DNA from: Arthrobacter zhangbolii
GTDB lineage: Bacteria; Actinomycetota; Actinomycetes; Actinomycetales; Micrococcaceae
DNA: 64,000 nt
Assembly (NCBI RefSeq): GCF_022869865.1
Contig: NZ_CP094984.1
Coordinates: 2,170,001-2,234,000 of the forward strand
Direction of reading: 5' to 3'
Shown here: piece by piece, positions 1 through 7,631 of the stretch
Numbering within the stretch: position 1 is the first letter of the stretch
How the letters are laid out: every line of letters begins with the position of its first letter
Made by a program: the position numbers and the translations under genes
The notes under the pieces: generated by a model
Told to the model about the DNA's origin: nothing
Database searches by the model: none
Seen by the model: the letters and a program-made list of their open reading frames with translations, nothing else

Positions 1-132
1 CATATATCCAAGGCTAATGTGTCAGCGCCGATATATACCATTTACGCGCTCAGGGACGGGATTTCCCCGGCCCGCGACAGCCGGCGCACACGCAGTTCAA
101 GTGCGGTGGTTCGGGACCTGCCGGTCCGGAGG
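1..132. other. window edge, no gene seen
   Basis: No convincing coding frame, RNA gene or hairpin is visible here. The stretch is slightly more AT-rich at its left end and presumably lies downstream of a gene outside the window, next to the 3' end of the lipoprotein gene on the minus strand. Confidence 0.4.
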
Positions 133-591
133 CTAGTCTCCGATGAAGCACCGGCCGCTGGAAAGGACCGGCAGAACGGTCACGGTGACCGTGCCATCCC
201 GCACCTCCCCGAAAATGCACTGCGAGTCACTAACAACCGCGGCCCGCATTGCGTCCACCTCGAGTCCGGTGGGGGTTCGGTCCGCAGAGACTTCCACCGT
301 AGCGGGGTCAAACCCTGCGGCGGCGAAGGCACCGGTCATACCGGCAGAATCCGGCTCGGGGTCCAGGCCGGCCAGTTTCCGCAGTTCAGTTTCCACTGCT
401 CCCACAGCCGGATCCCCGCTCACCGCAGGCGCGGAAGCCTCCGTGCCGGGGGCCGTTGCACCGGCGCCGGTAGCGGGCACGCCCGCGTCCCCCTCCGGCG
501 TCACGCTGCAGCCGGCCAGGCCCACGGCGAGCGCCAGCCCGGCCACAAATGTGACAGGGGCGGCCGGGCTGGCATTACGCAGGAGTCTCAC
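133..591 (-). CDS. putative lipoprotein, DUF6993-like
   Basis: A small secreted lipoprotein of 152 residues if it starts at the GTG at 591. An upstream in-frame start at 687 would put about 32 non-signal residues before the signal peptide, so the GTG is preferred. Residues 1-27 form a typical lipoprotein signal (basic start, Ala/Val/Leu core, lipobox L-A-G-C). A Gly/Ala/Pro/Thr linker follows, then a compact C-terminal domain of about 80 residues with two cysteines near the end (CIFGEV and GRCFIGD), probably a disulfide. I associate this C-terminal pattern with DUF6993 of Micrococcaceae from memory. No function is known. It lies downstream of ssb on the same strand with a 128-bp gap. Confidence 0.6.
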   Translation of the reverse strand: MRLLRNASPAAPVTFVAGLALAVGLAGCSVTPEGDAGVPATGAGATAPGTEASAPAVSGDPAVGAVETELRKLAGLDPEPDSAGMTGAFAAAGFDPATVEVSADRTPTGLEVDAMRAAVVSDSQCIFGEVRDGTVTVTVLPVLSSGRCFIGD

Positions 592-719
592 CCCGCGATT
601 GTGCCACGCACAGGACAGCCCGCCAAAGGCCGTGCCCGGCCGGGCGTCCAATGCTCCGAAAGGTACCGGGCATCCGGGCAGACGCATCCGAGACGCGGTT
701 GCCCCTCACTCAGCTATCC

Positions 720-1295
720 CTAATATGGCGCCGCTGCGGCCATCCGCGTGGTATCTCCATTGGAGGACTCGACAGTGCTCTCCTCGCCGGCGTCCGGGAG
801 CTCCCCCGTCAGCGGGTCGGCCAGCCTGTCCAGGGCGTCGGACAGGTCCGGGTCAGCGCCGGCGCCATGATCCGTTTCCCCGGTGTTCGTTGCATGGGCC
901 ATGCCCGCGCTGCCTGACGCACCCTCCCCCGTTCCGGAAACGGTGCGTCGAAAACTCGCCGTGCCCCACATCAGGTCATGGCCCACGGTATCCGCATCAA
1001 TGTCAGCGCTCGTGCCGCTGCGGCCATCCTCGGTGGCCCACTGCCGAAGCCTCAGCCTGCCCGTAACCACAACCCGGTCACCCTTATGAATACTGAAGGC
1101 CGCATTGGTGGCGAGTTGCCGAAACAGGCTCACGGCGTACCAGTTGGTCTGCCCGTCAGTCCACCCGCCGGTATCCCGGTCATACCGGCGCTCGGTGGTG
1201 CACATCCGAAAGCTGGCGACAGCCAGCCCTTGATCAGTGGTGTTCTGGCGGAGTTCGGTGGCCACATAGCCCCGGAGCGTAATGGTGTCACTCAT
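720..1295 (-). CDS. ssb: single-stranded DNA-binding protein
   Basis: An SSB/OB-fold protein of 191 residues that coats single-stranded DNA during replication, repair and recombination. The N-terminal 110 residues show the OB fold: start MSDTITLRGYVATEL, a central VASFRMCTTERRYDR strand pair, TNWYAVSLFRQLA, and the GDRVVVTGRLRLRQW strand. The C-terminal tail is Gly/Asp/Ser-rich but ends in MAAAAPY and lacks the acidic DDIPF-like tip that recruits partner proteins. With no rpsF or rplI next to it, this points to an accessory SSB paralogue rather than the replicative one. The ATG at 1295 is chosen because AGGCAGGA lies just upstream and the alignment starts there. Confidence 0.85.
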   Translation of the reverse strand: MSDTITLRGYVATELRQNTTDQGLAVASFRMCTTERRYDRDTGGWTDGQTNWYAVSLFRQLATNAAFSIHKGDRVVVTGRLRLRQWATEDGRSGTSADIDADTVGHDLMWGTASFRRTVSGTGEGASGSAGMAHATNTGETDHGAGADPDLSDALDRLADPLTGELPDAGEESTVESSNGDTTRMAAAAPY

Positions 1296-1618
1296 CATTT
1301 CCTGCCTTCGGCTCGGTGCGGCAGCGGGTCCGCGCCGTCTGCAACAGCGCAATCCCACCCGCACGGGGTCCGGCTCATCCACCGGTCCGCCCAGTTTTTA
1401 CCGTCCAGGTACGGCGTGGGGTCTGGTGGACATCAGGTGTGGATGACGGAGAGCCGGTCCCCGGGTTTCCTGTGCTGTGGAGGGAATGAGGAAGGGCTGC
1501 ACACGGTCCGGCGCTGCATCGGAGGCGTTGCAAACCGGCGGTGTCCGCGCCGCAGACGGAACGCGGCGGGCTCTTCGCGCCGGTCCAGGGAAAAGGTGCA
1601 GGTTGGGAAACCCGGAAG
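1296..1618. other. intergenic region between ssb and tRNA-Arg
   Basis: About 320 bases with no supported gene. Short open frames on both strands lack ribosome binding sites and have the composition of non-coding high-GC DNA. It should carry the ssb promoter (minus strand) and the 3' trailer of tRNA-Arg. I see no strong hairpin followed by a T-run. Confidence 0.4.
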
Positions 1619-1691
1619 TGCCCCCGGCGCGACTCGAACGCGCAACCTACGGATTAGAAGGCCGTTGCTCTATCCATTGAGCTACGGGGGC
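1619..1691 (-). tRNA. tRNA-Arg (anticodon TCT)
   Basis: The minus strand reads as a full cloverleaf. The acceptor GCCCCCG pairs with CGGGGGC, the D-arm contains AGCTCAATGGATAGAGC, the anticodon loop CTTCTAA holds TCT, and the T-arm contains GTTCGAGTC. The discriminator base is A and CCA is not encoded. It reads AGA codons, which are rare in this GC-rich genome. Confidence 0.95.
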
Positions 1692-1909
1692 AACCAGTCG
1701 ATGATACTACGGACCCCGCTCCCCACCGTTCAGGGCCCCTCCGCGCCCGCGCTCCAATGCCGCCCAGCGGGTGCCCGCCACACCCGATTCCGGCCGTTCC
1801 AAAAAAGTTTTCATGTTTTTGCATCCAAAACGCCGGCACCGGAAGTAGTAGGGGTGTAAGTCAAACGAAACCCGTACCGGTGGGTGCGGCAACTGAAGGA
1901 GCACAGATC

Positions 1910-2761
1910 ATGCGTAAGACCGCTTCCGCCCTCGCGGCCCTCGGAGTAGGCGCCGCCGCAGTTCTCTCGGCAATGCCGGCGCAGGCCGCTGACACCGATA
2001 TGGCAAAGCTTTCGGTGCTGCACGGCGTCCCGGACACCCCCGTGGATGTCTACGTCAACGGCACGCTCACCCTGGATGACTTCATGCCCGGCGAACTCGC
2101 AGGGCCGCTGGACCTTCCGGGCGGCAGTTACGAGCTCGCCATTACCGCTGCAGATGCCGCGGACGCTTCCGCACCCATCATCGGCCCGATCTCCGCCGAT
2201 CTGGCAGCCGGCGGGAATTACACTGCCGCCGCTAACCTGGATGCCTCCGGCAAACCCACGGCAAACCTCTTCACCAACGACACCTCCGCCATCGAAGCCG
2301 GCAAGGCACGCCTGACCGTCCGGCACGTGGCAGCGGCGCCGGCCGTGGATGTCCTGGCCAACGGGTCCCCTGTCATCGAAGGGCTGACCAACCCCAACGA
2401 GAAGATGCTGATGGTTGACCCGGGTACCGTATCTGCATCTGTTGCTGCAGCCGGCACCACGGACCCGGTGATCGGCCCGGCCGATCTGGCACTGATGGAA
2501 GGAACCAACACCATCGTGTACGCATGGGGCTCCCTTGAGGCCGGAAACCTGGCCCTGGCCACCCAGACCATTGAGGGTATGCACTCCAACCCTGCAGCGG
2601 TTCCCGGTGCACTGGAGCAGGTCGGCCAGTCCTCCAACCAGGGCATGATTGCAGCCGCCGCCACGGGTTCTGCTGCCGTCCTCGCCCTGGGCGCGTTTAT
2701 GCTTCGCCGCCGTTCCGTCGCCGCCTCCGCAGGGAGCCGGTCCGAGGATAACCGCAGCTAG
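1910..2761 (+). CDS. secreted DUF4397 domain protein, C-terminally membrane-anchored
   Basis: A 283-residue surface protein. Residues 1-26 are a Sec signal peptide ending A-Q-A. The mature part has two DUF4397-type repeats (LSVLHGVPDTPVDVYVNG near residue 33 and LTVRHVAAAPAVDVLANG near 135), giving a two-module beta-sandwich. A C-terminal hydrophobic helix (about 245-263) ends in an RRR stop and a short Ser-rich tail. It resembles a sortase substrate tail but no LPxTG or LAxTG motif precedes the helix. The ATG at 1910 follows AAGGAG by 8 bases. It leads a module with a class F sortase, an ECF sigma factor and an anti-sigma factor, so it may be a substrate or regulatory target, but this is inference. 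Confidence 0.85.
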   Translation: MRKTASALAALGVGAAAVLSAMPAQAADTDMAKLSVLHGVPDTPVDVYVNGTLTLDDFMPGELAGPLDLPGGSYELAITAADAADASAPIIGPISADLAAGGNYTAAANLDASGKPTANLFTNDTSAIEAGKARLTVRHVAAAPAVDVLANGSPVIEGLTNPNEKMLMVDPGTVSASVAAAGTTDPVIGPADLALMEGTNTIVYAWGSLEAGNLALATQTIEGMHSNPAAVPGALEQVGQSSNQGMIAAAATGSAAVLALGAFMLRRRSVAASAGSRSEDNRS

Positions 2762-2782
2762 CAGTTCCGCCACCCCTTGATC

Positions 2783-2832
2783 CCCCGGGGCTGCAGCGCG
2801 TTCCCGCCCCTTTGAACGCTGCAGCCCCGGGG
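2783..2832. repeat. 16-bp perfect inverted repeat between DUF4397 gene and sortase
   Basis: The arms at 2783-2798 and 2817-2832 (CCCCGGGGCTGCAGCG and its reverse complement) form a 16-bp perfect stem with an 18-base loop, starting 21 bases after the DUF4397 stop. No T-run follows, so it is not a classical intrinsic terminator. It may be an attenuator or an mRNA 3'-end stabiliser that lets the first gene be expressed above the downstream sortase/sigma genes. Confidence 0.75.
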
Positions 2833-2858
2833 TCACCCCGTCCCGGAGGTTCCGCACC

Positions 2859-3530
2859 ATGTCCGTCAAACCGTTCCGCAGGCTAGCCGCAGCAGTATGT
2901 CTTTCCGCCGCGGCCGCCATGGGGACCGCAGCTTGCGGTGGAACCGCAATGCAGCCCGGGCCTGCACCCGAATCCATACCCGCTACAGCCACCGAGCAGC
3001 CCCCAGCTGCTCCGGCCCCCGGCGCTACTGCACCGTCAACGCCCGTGCCGGTCCGCCCCGCAACGCAGGAACCCGTTGAATCGGTTCCCGATCCGGTGAG
3101 TGTAAGTGTGGAGGGCACTGGAATTGACTTGGAAGTAATCCCCGTGGGCCAGGAAGACAACGGTGCAATGACCTTGCCGGATAACCACTACCAGGCAGGG
3201 TGGTACCGGTTCGGGCCCGCACCGGGATCGACGAGTGGATCCGCCGTACTCGCGGCCCACGTTGATTCACGGACCGAACAGCTTCCTATTGCAGACCTGG
3301 ACGAGGTTCCTGCCGGAACACCGCTGACGGTGACACGCAGCGACGGCTCGGTGCTGCGCTACACCACGGAGAAAGTAGAGAACATCCCGAAGGCGTCCCT
3401 GGGCGACTTCGATCTGTTCAACCGCGAGGGGGAAGCCCGTTTGAAACTGGTGACCTGTGGCGGCGAATGGCTCGATTCCGTGGGCGACTACGAAGATAAC
3501 GTCGTACTCACTGCGGTTCCCGTACCATAG
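2859..3530 (+). CDS. class F sortase
   Basis: A transpeptidase-family protein of 223 residues. Residues 1-26 form a signal with a possible weak lipobox (T-A-A-C26). A Pro/Ala/Thr linker runs to about residue 75, and the sortase barrel follows. It shows the family landmarks GWYRFGPAPGSTSGSAVLAAHVD (His134) and LVTCGG (Cys200). After Cys200 the protein reads GGEWLDSVGDYEDNVVLTAV and contains no arginine, although sortases normally need one on the strand after the cysteine. Activity is therefore uncertain. The TAG stop overlaps the GTG of the sigma factor gene by one base, suggesting translational coupling. Confidence 0.85.
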   Translation: MSVKPFRRLAAAVCLSAAAAMGTAACGGTAMQPGPAPESIPATATEQPPAAPAPGATAPSTPVPVRPATQEPVESVPDPVSVSVEGTGIDLEVIPVGQEDNGAMTLPDNHYQAGWYRFGPAPGSTSGSAVLAAHVDSRTEQLPIADLDEVPAGTPLTVTRSDGSVLRYTTEKVENIPKASLGDFDLFNREGEARLKLVTCGGEWLDSVGDYEDNVVLTAVPVP

Positions 3531-4177
3531 TGTCATTCCCAGACAGCTGCCGGGTTCCTGAGGCAGCCGTTCCTGAGTACGGCAGGAGTACGGCACTGAT
3601 ATCACCGGGCGGAAACCACCCAGATACCGCGATGGACCATGCCTTCGCGGCGGGGGACGAGGTGGCGCTGGCGGAGGCTTACCGCCGTTTCTCCCCGCTG
3701 ATACGTTCCCTCGCCCAGCGGAAGCTGCTGGACGGCGGCGCGGCCGACGACGCCGTGCAGGAGGTCTTCATCCGGGCCTGGAAGTACCGCGAAAGCTATG
3801 CTCCCGATAAATCCACGCTTGCCGCGTGGCTGGTCGGAATCACCCGGAACGTGGCCGCAGGCATGGCCTCGTCCGCCGTACGTACTCCTGAAACACTGGT
3901 GGACAGCCCGGTCCAGCAGGGATCCCGTGCCGGTCAGGCCGGTAGCTCTCCGCACCCCGACCATGTGGCAGACCGCGTGGTACTCGATGCCGAGCTGGAT
4001 CGTCTGGGCGAACCCCAGGGATCCATCCTGCGTCTTGCTTTCCACGAAGACCTCACACACCAACAGATTTCGGAGACACTGAAACTACCGTTGGGCACTG
4101 TCAAAAGCCATATTCGAAGAAGCCTGGTCCAGCTACGCGAGCGATTGGAGGTCAGCGATGCAGCATCTGCCATCTGA
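3530..4177 (+). CDS. ECF-type RNA polymerase sigma factor (SigK-like)
   Basis: A group 4 sigma factor that directs RNA polymerase to a stress or envelope regulon. Region 2 is seen at about residues 40-95 (FSPLIRSLAQRKL, then ADDAVQEVFIRAWKYR). Region 4 is at about 155-206, with the helix-turn-helix HQQISETLKLPLGTVKSHI. The GTG at 3530 overlaps the sortase stop. An ATG at 3632 is a possible alternative that would remove a 34-residue poorly structured leader. Its last 20 bases overlap the anti-sigma gene, the usual layout for sigma/anti-sigma pairs. SigK-type assignment rests on the RskA-like partner. Confidence 0.88.
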   Translation: MSFPDSCRVPEAAVPEYGRSTALISPGGNHPDTAMDHAFAAGDEVALAEAYRRFSPLIRSLAQRKLLDGGAADDAVQEVFIRAWKYRESYAPDKSTLAAWLVGITRNVAAGMASSAVRTPETLVDSPVQQGSRAGQAGSSPHPDHVADRVVLDAELDRLGEPQGSILRLAFHEDLTHQQISETLKLPLGTVKSHIRRSLVQLRERLEVSDAASAI

Positions 4178-5009
4178 GACGCTGGCCCTGAATGCCTTGG
4201 GCGAGGCCAGTCCTGAGGAAACCGCCCACCTTGAGCAGTGTGCTCAATGCTCCGCCGAGGTGGCCGCCATGCAGCGTGTCGTCCATGCCGGGCGCATCCC
4301 CTCAGGTCCCGACGTGCTGCCCAGGCCGCCGTCGTCGGTCTGGGAGGGAATCCATTCCAGCCTTGGCCTAAGCGACGCCGTCCGCAGGGATCCTTTCGAG
4401 TCCGAACCCGGGCGCGACGACGACGCCGCCGGACTACGGGACACGCCGGAAGGTTCGCGCGCCCCTGAGCATGAGGCCGCTCCCCCGGCAGGGAAGGAGC
4501 GTTCCGACGCAGCTGCCACCTCCAATGCCCCTTCGTCTCCGGTTACGCTAAGTACCTTCCGGGACCGCCGGAACCGGCGCCGCACCCGTTTGCCGCAGAT
4601 CCTGGGCGCAGCGGCAGCAGCTGTAGTGCTCGCCGCCGCAGGGACGTGGGGAATCTCCCGGATTCTCACCGACCGCTCAGAGGTGGTTGCCGCCGTGGAC
4701 CTGACGCCGCTTCCCGCCTATGAGGACACCGGCCGTGCGGAGGTGGACCAGCGCCCGGACGGCGCACGGGAACTGGTGGTAACTGCCACCGGGTCAGACG
4801 CGCAGGGCTTCCGTGAGGTGTGGCTGATCGCTCCGGACATCACTCGCATGGTCAGCCTCGGCACAATGGAGGGCACCGAGGGAAGATTCACCATCCCGGC
4901 TAACCTTGACCTCGATGAGTATCCAATTGTTGACATTTCAGACGAGCCGTTCGACGGCGATCCCACGCACTCGGGCGACTCGATCCTCCGGGGCGTGCTG
5001 GAGCTCTAG
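4158..5009 (+). CDS. RskA-like anti-sigma factor
   Basis: A single-pass membrane anti-sigma factor of 283 residues that should hold the upstream sigma factor at the membrane. The N-terminus has the zinc anti-sigma signature H24-x3-C28-x2-C31. An acidic, disordered cytoplasmic linker runs from about 75 to 135, then a basic stretch RDRRNRRRTR and one transmembrane helix (about 147-165). The outer domain matches the RskA type (LVVTATGSDAQGFREVWLIA, IVDISDEPFDGDPTHSGDSI). RskA proteins are cleaved by regulated proteolysis in mycobacteria. An M50-family protease gene lies about 50 bases downstream, which is suggestive but unproven. Confidence 0.88.
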   Translation: MQHLPSETLALNALGEASPEETAHLEQCAQCSAEVAAMQRVVHAGRIPSGPDVLPRPPSSVWEGIHSSLGLSDAVRRDPFESEPGRDDDAAGLRDTPEGSRAPEHEAAPPAGKERSDAAATSNAPSSPVTLSTFRDRRNRRRTRLPQILGAAAAAVVLAAAGTWGISRILTDRSEVVAAVDLTPLPAYEDTGRAEVDQRPDGARELVVTATGSDAQGFREVWLIAPDITRMVSLGTMEGTEGRFTIPANLDLDEYPIVDISDEPFDGDPTHSGDSILRGVLEL

Positions 5010-5058
5010 CGGAGCGGGCCCGGTGCTGATGCCGGCAAACCCGAGCCGTGGCTAACCG

Positions 5059-5808
5059 GTGGAGCTGTTATCCGGCATCGGTGCCGAATGGTGGTCTCGG
5101 GTGCTGGCGGGATTCAGCCGGGTGCCGGCCGTGGAACCGGACCCCGCCGTGCTCCTGGCCGTGGCGGCTGGCGCGGCGCTGCTGAGCATCCCGCGGGCCA
5201 CCTGGCGCTGGTTCGGGTTGTTCGTAACCTTCGTCCATGAACTCGGACATGCCTTTGCCGCTCTGATGACCGGACAAATGGTCAAGGGAATCCGGCTCCG
5301 CTTTGACCACTCCGGTGAAATGCGCTCCCTGGGCCGCGGCGGGTTCCCTGCCGCCTGGGCCGGCTTCTGGGGTTACCCGGTGCCGGCGGTCGTGGGAGCG
5401 GCGCTGATACTGGCCGCGTTCAACGGCTGGGCAGGTGCCGCACTGTCAGTCGGCGCGCTGATCCTGCTGACGGCACTGGTGTTCATCCGCAACGGGCAGG
5501 GATTCCTTATCGCCATCGCCTGTGCCGCTGTGTCGGTGCTGCTTGTCTGGTTCGCCGCCCCGAAAGTGGCAGGTTATGTTGCCATGTGTATGGGCACTGC
5601 CCTGCTGGTGGGTGCGGCGCGGGACTGGCTGAACGTCCTTGCGGTGCACACAAAGCGACGCCGTAACCTGGAGAGTTCCGACGCCTACATCCTCTACCGG
5701 CGCACCGGGGTTCCTTCTGCCGTTTGGCTCACGGGATTTGCACTGGTGATAGCAGCATCCCTGGCCGCGGTCCTCCTGGCCGCCGTGGCGGGCTACTCGG
5801 GACCCTGA
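5059..5808 (+). CDS. M50-family membrane metallopeptidase
   Basis: A polytopic membrane protein of 249 residues with a zinc protease motif HELGH at residues 60-64 inside a hydrophobic helix, followed by a Gly-rich FWGYPVPAVVGAAL segment and about five more membrane helices. A possible third metal ligand is the Asp of AARDWLN near residue 195. The start is a GTG at 5059 with a weak ribosome binding site. There is no PDZ domain, so it is closer to the small M50B-like proteins of actinobacteria than to full Rip1. It is co-oriented with, and close to, the anti-sigma gene, so a role in regulated proteolysis is possible. Confidence 0.78.
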   Translation: MELLSGIGAEWWSRVLAGFSRVPAVEPDPAVLLAVAAGAALLSIPRATWRWFGLFVTFVHELGHAFAALMTGQMVKGIRLRFDHSGEMRSLGRGGFPAAWAGFWGYPVPAVVGAALILAAFNGWAGAALSVGALILLTALVFIRNGQGFLIAIACAAVSVLLVWFAAPKVAGYVAMCMGTALLVGAARDWLNVLAVHTKRRRNLESSDAYILYRRTGVPSAVWLTGFALVIAASLAAVLLAAVAGYSGP

Positions 5809-5833
5809 ATCCGGGGCCGCTGCGGGGTACGCC

Positions 5834-6250
5834 TCAGGCCTGTGCCGGGAAGGTCACGCGCAGCTCGAGCCGGTGCTGGCCGTCCTCTTCCTGAGTGTAA
5901 ATCGCCTTGCCGGAGATTCCGGCCAGGTCATCTGTGCCGGATCCGGGAATGATGTGACCGGAGCTTGCCGTGGCCGTCCCTTCGGCCAGACCCCAGTGCT
6001 GGATGACCATGGTGCCCGTGCGGCCGGCGACGGTGCCGGCGAACACCTCGGATCCCACGTAGCCGGCGCCCACGGAATTCCCGGCCATAATCAGGTCTGC
6101 GACGCTGGTGCCGGTGATGTCGCCTTCAAAGATCTTCACTGCCCGGACAGTGGAGAGTTCGCTGTTGGTGCCCTCCACCTGGTAGGGGGTCGGTTCCCAC
6201 TCCGAGACGTCAAAATCGGCCACGATCACTTCTTCAGTTAGGTCGGTCAT
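5834..6250 (-). CDS. DUF3224 domain protein
   Basis: A 138-residue cytoplasmic protein with no signal or membrane segment. It resembles the DUF3224 family, whose members form a small beta-barrel: VADFDVSEWEPTPYQ at the N-terminus, VGSEVFAGTVAGRTGTMVIQH in the middle and LAGISGKAIY near the end. These positions correspond to the allene-oxide-cyclase-like pattern seen in family members. The ATG at 6250 is preferred over upstream starts because the conserved domain begins there. Its function is not established. It converges with the M50 gene and diverges from the glycosyltransferase gene. Confidence 0.75.
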   Translation of the reverse strand: MTDLTEEVIVADFDVSEWEPTPYQVEGTNSELSTVRAVKIFEGDITGTSVADLIMAGNSVGAGYVGSEVFAGTVAGRTGTMVIQHWGLAEGTATASSGHIIPGSGTDDLAGISGKAIYTQEEDGQHRLELRVTFPAQA

Positions 6251-6368
6251 AACACCAGTATCCCGTGTCCGGCGCCGGATTGCATGCCGGGCGGTGCGCG
6301 CCGGTAGCCTTATCGCTGTGCCCGGACGCGGCACGGCAACGGTTTCAACTAAGGAGCACCACCCTCGC

Positions 6369-7631
6369 ATGTCCCGGAATTCGGCTTCCCTACAGCGGCG
6401 GGTACTCCGCCCGGCAACTCTCTGGACGTTTTTTGCGGTGGTGCATGCCGGCTTCCTGGCGGCCCTCTCGACGCGGATCCTGAACGGCGATGTCCTCAGT
6501 GATGTGTCCTTCTACCGCCAGTGGGCGTTCGACGGCCTGCGTGACGGCTACTGGGTGGGGATCGACGCCGGCTGGGTGTACCCCATCGGTGCGCTGGCAC
6601 CGATGGTCCTGGCTGCTGTCTTCGGTTACTCCGCGTACATGTTCACCTGGTTCCTCCTGTTTACCGCACTTAATGCCGCCGGCGTCGCCGTGCTCAGCCG
6701 CCGGGCCGGCACCCGCGGCATCCACGCCGCCTACTGGTGGCTCGCGGTGACGGCCCTGCTCGGCCCCGTGGCTGTCGGCCGGGTGGACGGCCTAACCGCA
6801 CCGCTGGTGATTATGGGGTTGCTGTTCCTGGCTACCCGCCCCGTTCTGGCCTCGGCGCTGCTGTCCGTGGCGACCTGGATCAAGGTCTGGCCAGCAGCCG
6901 TCATCCTTGCGGTGTTGGTGGCGTGGAAGAAGCGGCTGGTCCTGCTGTCCACCGGCGCTGCGGTGTCGGCCGTGATCGCAGTGGTGGTTGCTCTCTCCGG
7001 CGGCATCCGCCATCTGCTCAGCTTCTTTGGGGAACAGGGCGCCCGCGGCATGCAGATGGAGGCCCCGTTTACGACGCCGGGACTTTGGCAGGCGATCACC
7101 GGCACCTCAGACGCGTATATCTTCGAGGACAAAGTCATCAATACCCGCGAGGTCCGCGGCGCCCTCGGCGAGCCGGTGGCTGCGATGATGACGCCGCTGC
7201 TGGCGCTGGCCGCTCTTGCCGTCGCGCTGCTCCTGATCTGGGCCCTGCGCCGCGGCGCAGATTCACGGGCTCTGCTGATTGCCGGCTCGCTCGCCCTGGT
7301 CAGCGCCTTCATCGTCTTCAACAAGGTCGGCTCGCCGCAGTTCATGCTGTGGCTGGGCGCTGTGACCGCCGTCGGGCTGGCGTGGGAGGGCCGGGACTGG
7401 AAGGTCCCCGGCATCCTGATGGCGGCCATCGCAGCGTTGACCACCCTGGTCTATCCGATGTTCTATTCGGCGCTGTACAACGACCTGAACATTGCCGTGG
7501 CCCTGCTCCTGACCCTGCGCAACATCCTGCTGCTGGTCCTCTTCGGCTGGTCCCTGGCCCGGGTTATCAGGCTGACCAGGGCCGGCGGCGGACAGGTCAG
7601 TGCCGCAGCTCCCCCGGTGCAGGCGCCGTAA
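6369..7631 (+). CDS. GT87-family (GT-C fold) glycosyltransferase
   Basis: A 420-residue polytopic protein with about ten membrane helices. Members of this GT-C family transfer mannose or other sugars from polyprenyl-phosphate donors on the outer membrane face. Features are an early loop with acidic residues (LNGDVLSDVSFYRQWAFDGL), typical of the catalytic first loop, and VGRVDGLTAPLVIMG and SVATWIKVWPAAV, typical of family 87. The ATG at 6369 follows AAGGAG. Its last 35 bases overlap the end of the convergent MptB-like gene, so the two mannosyltransferase-like genes face each other. Confidence 0.78.
   Translation: MSRNSASLQRRVLRPATLWTFFAVVHAGFLAALSTRILNGDVLSDVSFYRQWAFDGLRDGYWVGIDAGWVYPIGALAPMVLAAVFGYSAYMFTWFLLFTALNAAGVAVLSRRAGTRGIHAAYWWLAVTALLGPVAVGRVDGLTAPLVIMGLLFLATRPVLASALLSVATWIKVWPAAVILAVLVAWKKRLVLLSTGAAVSAVIAVVVALSGGIRHLLSFFGEQGARGMQMEAPFTTPGLWQAITGTSDAYIFEDKVINTREVRGALGEPVAAMMTPLLALAALAVALLLIWALRRGADSRALLIAGSLALVSAFIVFNKVGSPQFMLWLGAVTAVGLAWEGRDWKVPGILMAAIAALTTLVYPMFYSALYNDLNIAVALLLTLRNILLLVLFGWSLARVIRLTRAGGGQVSAAAPPVQAP

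Noticed and set aside
1800-1860. SigK-type promoter before the DUF4397 gene
   Set aside because: A CATCC and a CCGGAA are present, but the spacing is about 13 bases rather than 16-17, so no promoter is claimed.
1811-3160. 449-residue open frame on the minus strand
   Set aside because: Antisense to the DUF4397 and sortase genes, with Cys/Gly-rich shadow composition and no domain or ribosome binding site.
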